From JAAYRQ01 sp035647235 (lineage in GTDB: Bacteria; Bacillota; Syntrophomonadia; Syntrophomonadales; Syntrophomonadaceae), in assembly GCA_964514235.1 (NCBI GenBank), contig CAZEPV010000004.1:77345-141344 (forward strand): DNA of 64,000 bases, written 5' to 3'. Position numbers and translations under genes: made by a program. The notes below the pieces were generated by a model, which did no database searches, was not told where the DNA came from, and saw nothing but the letters and a program-made list of their open reading frames with translations. This document shows, piece by piece, positions 46,675-54,673 of the stretch. The first letter of the stretch is position 1. Every line of letters begins with the position of its first letter.

Positions 46675-47925
46675 TTAGTTAACCTTACGTTTAGCATCAA
46701 CTGTAACGGTTAATGGCTTTTCCTTCTTCTCAATAACTTCCTTAGTTACCACTACCTTGGTAATATCTACCCGAGAAGGAACTTCATACATAACATCCAG
46801 CATTATATCTTCAATAATCGCCCGTAAACCACGAGCACCAGTATTACGTCTTAATGCCTCTTCTGCTATGGCATGAATCGCATCCTCCATAAACTCTAAG
46901 TCTACACTATCAAGTTCGAATAGTTTTTTATATTGTTTGACTAAAGCATTCTTAGGCTCAGTTAAAATCTGCCTCAAGGCTTCATTATCTAGTGCTTCTA
47001 GTGTAACTATTATAGGTACTCTACCTACAAATTCGGGAATTAATCCATATCTAAGCAAATCTTGGGGTAAAATCATATCCAAGATTTCCCCGATTTTCTT
47101 TTCTTCCTTTTTTTGAATGTCAGCCCCAAAACCCATTACTTTTTGTCCAACTCGGTCTTGGATAATCTTATCAATACCCTCAAAAGCTCCACCGCAAATA
47201 AATAATATATTACTAGTATCTATTTGGATAAACTCTTGGTGTGGATGTTTTCGCCCACCTTGGGGTGGTACACTTGCAACAGTACCTTCTAAAATCTTGA
47301 GTAGGGCTTGTTGCACACCCTCACCTGACACATCCCGAGTAATACTAGGGTTATCTGTTTTGCGGGCAATTTTATCGATTTCATCGATATATATTATACC
47401 TTTTTCGGCTTTTTCAATATCATAATCTGCTGATTGAATTAACTTTAATAAAATGTTTTCTACATCTTCCCCAACATAGCCAGCCTCAGTTAAAGATGTA
47501 GCATCAGCAATAGCAAAAGGTACATTTAATATTCTTGCCAAAGTCTGGGCTAATAAAGTTTTACCACTGCCAGTGGGACCTAACATCATAATATTACTTT
47601 TTTGTAATTCGACATCATCCAATTTCATCCCCAAGTTAATACGCTTATAATGATTATATACTGCAACCGCTAAAGCTTTTTTGGCTGTATCTTGCCCAAT
47701 AACATAATCATCTAATATTTCCCTAATTTCTTGAGGTTTAGGTATGTCACCTATTTCAAAACCTAAATCATCAGCCAGCTCTTCCTCGATAATTTCATTG
47801 CATAATTCAATACATTCGTCGCAAATATATACACCTGGACCAGCAACTAGCTTCTTGACTTGATCTTGTGTTTTTCCGCAAAATGAGCATTTCAATTGTC
47901 CTTTATCATCCCCATATTTATGCAT
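46675..47925 (-). CDS. clpX: ATP-dependent Clp protease ATP-binding subunit ClpX
   Basis: Unfoldase that feeds substrates to ClpP, 416 aa. The N-terminal zinc-binding domain (CSFCGKTQ ... CDECIELC) recognises adaptors. The AAA+ module has GPTGSGKTLLA, IIYIDEIDKIA and the pore loop GYVGEDVE. Sensor region GARGLRAIIE. It is 24 bp downstream of clpP and ends in a terminator. Confidence 0.97.
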   Translation of the reverse strand: MHKYGDDKGQLKCSFCGKTQDQVKKLVAGPGVYICDECIELCNEIIEEELADDLGFEIGDIPKPQEIREILDDYVIGQDTAKKALAVAVYNHYKRINLGMKLDDVELQKSNIMMLGPTGSGKTLLAQTLARILNVPFAIADATSLTEAGYVGEDVENILLKLIQSADYDIEKAEKGIIYIDEIDKIARKTDNPSITRDVSGEGVQQALLKILEGTVASVPPQGGRKHPHQEFIQIDTSNILFICGGAFEGIDKIIQDRVGQKVMGFGADIQKKEEKKIGEILDMILPQDLLRYGLIPEFVGRVPIIVTLEALDNEALRQILTEPKNALVKQYKKLFELDSVDLEFMEDAIHAIAEEALRRNTGARGLRAIIEDIMLDVMYEVPSRVDITKVVVTKEVIEKKEKPLTVTVDAKRKVN

Positions 47926-47949
47926 ACTTTCACCTCTCTTTTAGAAAAG

Positions 47950-48552
47950 CTATTTTTTGCTGACCTTTTTAGGTTGTTCTATTACTTCATCAATAATACC
48001 ATATTTTTTACCCTCTTGGGCAGTCATGAAGTAATCTCTTTCAGTATCTTCTTGAACTTTCTCCAATTTTTGTCCAGTTCTTTCAGCCAAAATACGATTA
48101 AGTGATTCCTTCATCTGAATAATTCTCTTAGCATGAATCTCTATATCAGTTGCTTGCCCTTGGGTTCCCCCCATAGGTTGGTGTATCATAATTTCCGCAT
48201 TAGGTAAGGCAAATCTTTTGCCTTTTTCCCCGGCAGCTAAAAGAAAGGCACCCATACTAGCAGCTAAACCTACACATATAGTAGATACATCAGGTCTAAT
48301 GTATTGCATAGTATCATAAATTGCCATCCCAGCACTAATAGAACCGCCCGGACTATTAATATATAAGGATATGTCCTTATCTGGGTCTTCAGCTTCTAGA
48401 AAAAGCAACTGGGCTATTACTAAATTAGCAACTGTATCATCAATCGCACTACCTAGGAAAATTATCCTATCCTTCAATAGACGAGAATATATGTCGTAGG
48501 ATCTTTCACCCCGATTAGTTTGTTCAACAACCATTGGTACTAAGTATGACAT
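47950..48552 (-). CDS. clpP: ATP-dependent Clp protease proteolytic subunit ClpP
   Basis: Tetradecameric serine protease partner of ClpX, 200 aa. The catalytic triad shows as Ser in GLAASMGAFLL, His in MIHQPMGG and Asp in the following TERDYF region. N-terminal MVVEQTNRGERSYDIYSRLL. Between tig and clpX, the standard operon. Confidence 0.97.
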   Translation of the reverse strand: MSYLVPMVVEQTNRGERSYDIYSRLLKDRIIFLGSAIDDTVANLVIAQLLFLEAEDPDKDISLYINSPGGSISAGMAIYDTMQYIRPDVSTICVGLAASMGAFLLAAGEKGKRFALPNAEIMIHQPMGGTQGQATDIEIHAKRIIQMKESLNRILAERTGQKLEKVQEDTERDYFMTAQEGKKYGIIDEVIEQPKKVSKK

Positions 48553-48589
48553 ACTAGTTCACCCCTTATTTTAAATAATATTGTACCAT

Positions 48590-49969
48590 TTACAGCTGAG
48601 GCTCTGCTACATCTGCATCAGGTTCCCCATCTAGCTGAGGCTCTATTACATCTGTATCAGGTTCCTCATTCAACTGGGCTTCCTCCTCAGTTATATTAGC
48701 GTTTTCAATCAAATAGTCTACGGCTTTATCAACTTTCATGCCATATTTTATATCTTCCATGGCACCAGCTATTCTAGTTTTGGTTTCTTCAATATCTAAA
48801 CCCATAGAAGAAGCCATTTCTTCTATTTGTTTATCCACTTCTTCATCTGTTATTTCAAAACCTTTTTCCTCTACTATTTTATCTAACATAAAATTAGTTT
48901 TCACACTTAGAGTAGCATCGGGCCATATTTGATTAATAAAATCTTCTTCTGTAGATTGGGTAGCCATAAAATACTGTTCCAAATCTAGGCCTTGCATCAT
49001 TATCCTTTGGGCAAAATCCTGCAGCATGGCTTCGGCTTGATGTCGGATTATAACATCAGGTACTGGAACCTCGCATAATTCTAAGGCCTCATCCAGAATT
49101 ACCTGTTTTAAATATTCCTTTTTTTGTTTTTCCAACATTTCTTCTAAATTGCGCCTAACATCTTCCCTAAATTCTTCTACAGTTTCAAACTCACTTACTT
49201 CCTGTACAAATTCATCATTAAGTTCCCTTAAAACTTTGGTTTCCACTTCTTTGACATTTACTTTGAAAATAGCAGCTTGGCCAGCTAAACTTTCCTCGTG
49301 ATATTCTTCGGGAAAAGTAACCTTAACATCGACTAAATCTCCCGCTTTAGCACCAATCAACTGTTCCTCAAAACCCGGTATAAATGAGTTAGAACCCAGT
49401 TCGAGTGGGTAATCCTCGCCTTTGCCACCCGCAAAAGGAATATCATCTATAAAGCCCTCGAAATCGAGAATGACAGTATCACCGAATACAGTAGGTTCAT
49501 CTATCTTTTGCTCCAACTGGGCATAACTAGAACGGATTTGCTCAATTCTACCTTCAACATCTCCCTCGAGTACCTCATATATAGGAATCTTTACATCTAG
49601 TCCCTCAAGTTCACCTAATACGACTTCTGGCTTTACTGCTACAACTGCAGTAAATGTGAAAGGTTGGTTTTCTTCAATTTCATCAATATCAAATTCTGGT
49701 TGGGCAATCGGCTCTATATTTAATGTTTCTATAGCTTCCTCATAGGCAGTAGGTACCACATATTCCAAAGCATCTTGAAACAGAATCTCTTTTCCATAAA
49801 AGGTTTCAACTAATTGTCTAGGTGCCCTTCCCCGACGAAAACCTGGTATGTTTACCTGTTTAACAATTTTACGGTAAGCATGTTCAAATCCTTCCTCCAT
49901 AGTAGCTTCATCAATTTCAATTTGTATGTACGCTTCGCTATTTTCTACCTTTTCTAATTTAGCTTGCAT
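48590..49969 (-). CDS. tig: Trigger factor with repeated acidic C-terminal tail
   Basis: Ribosome-associated chaperone and prolyl isomerase, 459 aa. Ribosome-binding signature GFRRGRAPRQ, an FKBP-like domain (residues ~150-245: GDTVILDFEGFIDD) and the helical C-terminal arms. The end is unusual: an acidic tail with a 13-residue tandem repeat (EPDTDVIEPQL then EPDADVAEPQL), encoded by two near-identical 39-bp units at 48594-48671. An AGGAGC ribosome site precedes the ATG. Confidence 0.95.
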   Translation of the reverse strand: MQAKLEKVENSEAYIQIEIDEATMEEGFEHAYRKIVKQVNIPGFRRGRAPRQLVETFYGKEILFQDALEYVVPTAYEEAIETLNIEPIAQPEFDIDEIEENQPFTFTAVVAVKPEVVLGELEGLDVKIPIYEVLEGDVEGRIEQIRSSYAQLEQKIDEPTVFGDTVILDFEGFIDDIPFAGGKGEDYPLELGSNSFIPGFEEQLIGAKAGDLVDVKVTFPEEYHEESLAGQAAIFKVNVKEVETKVLRELNDEFVQEVSEFETVEEFREDVRRNLEEMLEKQKKEYLKQVILDEALELCEVPVPDVIIRHQAEAMLQDFAQRIMMQGLDLEQYFMATQSTEEDFINQIWPDATLSVKTNFMLDKIVEEKGFEITDEEVDKQIEEMASSMGLDIEETKTRIAGAMEDIKYGMKVDKAVDYLIENANITEEEAQLNEEPDTDVIEPQLDGEPDADVAEPQL

Positions 49970-50308
49970 CTTGCTCCTCCTAACCTAATTTTAACAAGAA
50001 CTTATAGGTTTAATTCCAGATAGCCATAATAACCCCTTTAAGAATTTACACTAAATCCTCTTAAAATACAAGACCCCGGTAGTAACCGAGGCAAAATCGT
50101 TATATAATTCGACATATTACCAGAAATAAGCCCTTTGGATTAATATTGGATAAATATTCTACTATACATTTCTCATATTGAAAATAAGAGCATAATATTA
50201 GAATAAAAAACAACCTTTGGAAAGTCAAGTATAAGTATTTATTTATATGATTCAACTACTTTGCTAAACATTATTACCTATCTAAAAATATTTCATACAT
50301 TATTATAA
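49970..50308. other. Intergenic region between tig and the 959-aa gene
   Basis: 339 bp, AT-rich. The only structure seen is a hairpin at 50075-50091 (CCCGGT-type arm against ACCG-A-GG). On the minus strand TCTTGTATTTT follows it, so it may be a weak terminator for the upstream 959-aa gene or part of the tig leader. No gene or known RNA is evident. Confidence 0.4.
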
Positions 50309-53188
50309 TTATTTGCTTACTGTATTTTTTACTTTATCAATATAATCCATGAGTAGAGAACCTAGCTTTAGGAGGAATATGCCCTGTTGCCATTCCAATT
50401 CTTCATTATCTAAATCATCTTGTCTCAAAAGCGCCAGGGATAGATCGGGGTTATTGTTAAATAATTCTGCCAAATCACGTACCATCTGATGTTCTACTAT
50501 CTTAAGCCTAGGCAGACTCGTTTCCCAAGGTCGGAAAGCAATTACAATATCTTCATTCCTTAAGGAAGTTCTAATATCTCTGATGAATTTAGATAAATCT
50601 TTGCCAGGTGGAATAGTAATTAATATATTTTCAGTTGTAACTATGATATACCCCCACTGGTAAAACTGCGTCTGATTAAAAGACATCCATACAAATGTAG
50701 TAAAATCTTTACTTTCATACATTAATTTTAATTTGCGATTTTCTTTTAGTAAGCTAATAATCAAATTATAATTTATAATACCGGCTCTATACCAATCTAT
50801 TTGCAAAGGTTGATTCATCAGATTAACTGCATTTTGTTCCATGTGATGCAGGGTTAGGATATGAGCCTTGACTATCATTTCACCCCTCTTTTTTAAATAT
50901 TGAAAATCAGTTGGGTCAAAGGGGTGCAAGTCCTCTAAGAGTATCTGTAGGTTTTTATCATATAAGTCAATTAAATCAGGCAGGACTATAAACATGGGAT
51001 CACTTACCCATAACTTATCACCCAAAGGCAGCAATCTAGTCAAACCTAGCATGCCTGGTACAATATTTTCGTGTACTTTGATTCCGAAATTACCATAAAT
51101 TTTATAAGATTTACCTGTAAAGTAATCTTCGAAAATCAGGTCATTTAATCCTGTTGGATAAATACGATAAAGTCCCACATGACTCATCATAATATTAAAA
51201 GCAGCTGTTTTTAAATAAGGAGGAAACCTCTTAGCTTGGTTTTCCCAAAATATGTTGGCAATAGTCATCTTACTTTCATTTCTAAAATCTAGCATATTAT
51301 AATATTTATAAAAACTATTGAAGGTGTTTCTCATTTCTTTGGTCCAGAACTTTTGTGAATCACTGGTAACTTCATAAAAATTCTGCCTACTCAATGCTTC
51401 ATTTTCCTGCCAAGATTCCCTGCTTGCATAGGTAAACAAATGTAAATGTTGCCACACCTCTTCATAAGCCTTTATCTTGTCATAGTCATTGAGTCTACCC
51501 CATTTAGGGTATCTGGCCAATTCCATATTAAAATCTATGGAATATTCTTCAAAATGTCTTAAAAAGAGTTGGGCATGCTTGCTTATTAAACTAGAGGAAA
51601 CTCCATACCTTTTACTACTATAAGCATATTTCATTTTTACGCCATTTAGCTCCATATAAGTATGTTCCAAAGCAGCTATTATGGCTCTAGGTATGGATAT
51701 CTTCGGTAGATGAACATTGGAGTATTCATTTAACATAAACAAGATCCAAGCCAATTTTTTAGGTTCTTCCGGATATAGCCAATCAAAAGCACGAACCCCT
51801 ATTTGGCGGTAGTCCTCATTATGCCAATTATAAGCAGTTACAAAAGGGCTCAATTCCTGATAAAGCCTATGTCTTTTAACTTTAATTGATATAGCATCAG
51901 GGTGGAATAACTCCTTGCTGTACCTATAACTATCAAGTTTTAGGCGGGTTTTAATTACTTTGGTAGGAATATAGTATTCGTCCTTGCTTTTGGCCCTTAG
52001 TTCAAGTAATTCCAACTTCTTTAATAAACTATCTAGTAAAACCCTACCCTTGACATCTGTAGCCGCTTGTATAGGAGACATATTATCTAATTCGTGATGA
52101 GGGGAGGCTAACCAATCATCCAAATATCTGTCATGGGTAATTTCTAATAATACTTCTTCTGCCTCTTCCTCACTTAAAAAGGAAAAGCCATCTTCAAATT
52201 GACTAGCTGTTCGGATCCTAGATAGATCAAATACGCTTAACATCACATTAATTTCTTCTAGGTTTTCGCCTATAATAATAACCGAGGAATCTAAAAAATA
52301 TACTCGATTAAAGGTGTCCTTAAATTTATTATAAGTCAACTTAATCCAGGATTTATTGCGTTCAATTATGCTAAACTCACGCCTGGAAAGCTGCCTCAAT
52401 AGGGCCTTGTGTTGGGACTTTTCGATTAGAAGGGTTTTGGCCTTAATACGGTTCTTCCTAATCCCTTGGCTTAAGTCGTAGGCTAGGCCACATAATACTT
52501 CACCATATTCCCTGATGAACAAGTTACGATCTTCAATTTGTTTATTAAGTCTAATAAATTCCATTTCTTCCAAGAGATAATCGGCTTGGTCTGATTGTAA
52601 AAGGACAGTTTTACCCACCAACATAGTGGAGTGTTCAATTGTAACTAAACGGGTCAATATTAGGCTGCCAGAAGTGATTAACCTAGTAGATGGACCGAAA
52701 TTCCTTTCCACTATGAATTCGTATCCTAGCCATAGATCCTGCAAAGCTACCACATTGTTATTTATCCATTTAACTTTATATAATGATAAATAGGAATTTT
52801 TAAGACTGACCAATACCTTATTTAGCTTTTCATCCAAATCATCTGATTTTTCAGCTAAATAGAAGTCAATTATGGGTGATATATCGTTATAGCAACGGTA
52901 ATTAAGAACATACCAATGCCAGAAAATAGGAAGGAACTGCTCTCCTATTTCATCATTGTTTGCATAAGAAATGAATTTTACCCGAGCAGCTTCCTCATAT
53001 TTGTAGAAATATGCTTTTACGTAATTAATTAAATTATTAAGGGCTAATTCAATTAAGTTATTATATTGGTTTTTTTTACCCCATGGGAAATGAATTACTC
53101 TGCATTCCTCAATTTGATCGTAATTTTGAAGATGGGCTTTATCACTCCCATAATTACAAGTACTCGGTTGGCTATATATTTTCGTCAT
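50309..53188 (-). CDS. 959-aa protein of unknown function, paralogue of the SEC-C protein
   Basis: Soluble-looking, Lys/Glu/Tyr-rich protein with no signal peptide or clear membrane helix. Residues ~42-393 match the SEC-C protein at 40505-41749: YNNL (42/39), NSYLSLYKV (131/127), a WL-SP...LDNMSPIQ module (359/356) and LLDSLLKKLE, with equal spacing. It lacks the SEC-C cysteines. The extra C-terminal ~560 residues include a helix-turn-helix-like stretch (KRYGVSSSLISKHAQLF, ~526-542) and a final region with LIDLYDKNLQ and IITVT-type strands. I do not recognise a family. The gene stands alone, flanked by long non-coding gaps. Confidence 0.75.
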   Translation of the reverse strand: MTKIYSQPSTCNYGSDKAHLQNYDQIEECRVIHFPWGKKNQYNNLIELALNNLINYVKAYFYKYEEAARVKFISYANNDEIGEQFLPIFWHWYVLNYRCYNDISPIIDFYLAEKSDDLDEKLNKVLVSLKNSYLSLYKVKWINNNVVALQDLWLGYEFIVERNFGPSTRLITSGSLILTRLVTIEHSTMLVGKTVLLQSDQADYLLEEMEFIRLNKQIEDRNLFIREYGEVLCGLAYDLSQGIRKNRIKAKTLLIEKSQHKALLRQLSRREFSIIERNKSWIKLTYNKFKDTFNRVYFLDSSVIIIGENLEEINVMLSVFDLSRIRTASQFEDGFSFLSEEEAEEVLLEITHDRYLDDWLASPHHELDNMSPIQAATDVKGRVLLDSLLKKLELLELRAKSKDEYYIPTKVIKTRLKLDSYRYSKELFHPDAISIKVKRHRLYQELSPFVTAYNWHNEDYRQIGVRAFDWLYPEEPKKLAWILFMLNEYSNVHLPKISIPRAIIAALEHTYMELNGVKMKYAYSSKRYGVSSSLISKHAQLFLRHFEEYSIDFNMELARYPKWGRLNDYDKIKAYEEVWQHLHLFTYASRESWQENEALSRQNFYEVTSDSQKFWTKEMRNTFNSFYKYYNMLDFRNESKMTIANIFWENQAKRFPPYLKTAAFNIMMSHVGLYRIYPTGLNDLIFEDYFTGKSYKIYGNFGIKVHENIVPGMLGLTRLLPLGDKLWVSDPMFIVLPDLIDLYDKNLQILLEDLHPFDPTDFQYLKKRGEMIVKAHILTLHHMEQNAVNLMNQPLQIDWYRAGIINYNLIISLLKENRKLKLMYESKDFTTFVWMSFNQTQFYQWGYIIVTTENILITIPPGKDLSKFIRDIRTSLRNEDIVIAFRPWETSLPRLKIVEHQMVRDLAELFNNNPDLSLALLRQDDLDNEELEWQQGIFLLKLGSLLMDYIDKVKNTVSK

Positions 53189-53358
53189 TATTTATATCCC
53201 CCCGCCCAACTTTTCCCTTATAATTTGCGATGACTAAGTTATTTCATATTAATAATATATTATTACAGATTGCTATAATTTATCTTTATTCCTATATATC
53301 ATAATAACAAAAAAAAAGTATAATTACATAAAAAAATTAAAATTGCTATAAATAAGCA

Positions 53359-53388
53359 AAAAACCAGCTTGTCCGTAAGCTGGTTTTT
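53359..53388 (-). terminator. Terminator after the TPR gene
   Basis: AAAAACCAGCTT (53359-53370) and AAGCTGGTTTTT (53377-53388), 12-bp stem, six-base loop. Confidence 0.88.
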
Positions 53389-53407
53389 AAGCAGAACTTC
53401 ATATAGA

Positions 53408-54592
53408 TTATTTCATTATCTCATTATATACAGTGGAATGTTTGTAACAACTGCCAGGATCAAATTTATTTAGTTCCTCCATCATAAACCTTGCATTGTC
53501 CAGATCACCTGCATAATAATATATACACCCTAAATAATATAGACTTTCATCAGTATAATTAGTATTCGGGAACTCTTCCAAGTATTGATAATAGTAGCCT
53601 TTAGCCTCATCGTAATTTTCGTATGTATAGTGGGATAAAGCTAGGTAATATAAAGCTTCTCGGTTAATATAACTATGGCTAGAAATAGCAACTACTACGG
53701 ATAAATTGCTAATGGCACTTTTATAATCTTGAGCCAAATATGCCTGGTAACCTTTTTTATAATATTCCTTTTCTTGTTCTACATCATAGTAAGAACCTTC
53801 CTGTAAAAGAGCTTCATCAACTATTTCTTCTGGTATTTCTTCATCATTATTACTATGGGCTATTACGGGTTGGGCCCTATTAATTTCTGCACTTAAATCA
53901 ACGATCTTAGCTTGTAGGTTCTGAATTGTATTTTTATAATCTTGCTTACTATTTAGGGAAAAACTCATTTGCAATAAGAGCAACATAATAAACATACCAG
54001 ATACAATGAGTAATATATTACTTTTCGGTCCATGCTCAGGCTTCTCTGTATTAGAAATACTGAATTTTGCCTTTCTAATTCCCTTTTTCGGGGTATGGAT
54101 ATACCTTATTAATTCTGGATTATTTAGATCTAGTTTTAGGCCCTGTTTCCAGACTTTCAGTGCATTCTTTTCATCATTTAATGCTAGGTAAGTCAGACCC
54201 AAAAGTTGATATAAGCTAATAAAATTATCATTTTCTTTGATTAATTTTTGTAAATAGCTTTGGGCAGTTAGGAAATCCTTTTGCTCAATCAAATCAATGG
54301 CTTGATAATAGCGTTTTACCCAGAATTGGAAAGCTGGACTATTAAACTTCTCCAACTTATTTCGGGCTATTTTATTGCTAGGCTCTATTTTTAGGACCTT
54401 ATCCCAATTTTGTTTGGCTTGGAAAAAGTCACCCAACAAATAAAAACAGTCTGCCTTTAAATTTAATAATTCAATTTGGTCAGGTGCAATTTTGCTAGCT
54501 TCCTCTAAAATATATAGGGCCCCAGATATATCCCGTTTAGGTAATTTACTAAGTGCTTCCTCCAATAAGTTATCAATATTACTATTAATCAT
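53408..54592 (-). CDS. Membrane-anchored TPR protein
   Basis: 394 aa. Residues 1-165 form about four tetratricopeptide repeats in the cytoplasm (for example LKADCFYLLGDFFQAKQNW, GLTYLALNDEKNALKVW). A single membrane helix follows (about 192-212, ILLIVSGMFIMLLLL), then a short coiled segment and two or three further TPRs outside (YLALSHYTYENYDEAKGYY, YLGCIYYYAGDLDNARFM). The layout recalls YbgF/BamD-like scaffolds, but no specific role can be assigned. The ribosome site GAGGTGAA lies inside a perfect inverted repeat (separate entry). Confidence 0.85.
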   Translation of the reverse strand: MINSNIDNLLEEALSKLPKRDISGALYILEEASKIAPDQIELLNLKADCFYLLGDFFQAKQNWDKVLKIEPSNKIARNKLEKFNSPAFQFWVKRYYQAIDLIEQKDFLTAQSYLQKLIKENDNFISLYQLLGLTYLALNDEKNALKVWKQGLKLDLNNPELIRYIHTPKKGIRKAKFSISNTEKPEHGPKSNILLIVSGMFIMLLLLQMSFSLNSKQDYKNTIQNLQAKIVDLSAEINRAQPVIAHSNNDEEIPEEIVDEALLQEGSYYDVEQEKEYYKKGYQAYLAQDYKSAISNLSVVVAISSHSYINREALYYLALSHYTYENYDEAKGYYYQYLEEFPNTNYTDESLYYLGCIYYYAGDLDNARFMMEELNKFDPGSCYKHSTVYNEIMK

Positions 54593-54595
54593 AAG

Positions 54596-54649
54596 TTCAC
54601 CTCGCCTTTGTTAGAATTTTACAGTTTATATTCTCCAAGGCGAGGTGAA
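54596..54649 (-). promoter_or_regulatory. 13-bp inverted repeat sequestering the TPR gene ribosome site
   Basis: Read on the minus strand, TTCACCTCGCCTT (54649-54637) pairs perfectly with AAGGCGAGGTGAA (54608-54596), which is the Shine-Dalgarno of the TPR gene, ending 3 nt before its ATG. An inner AGAAT/ATTCT pair can extend the stem. No T-run follows, so translational control fits better than termination. Confidence 0.75.
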
Positions 54650-54673
54650 AGTCCTTCCATAAAATGGAACTAT

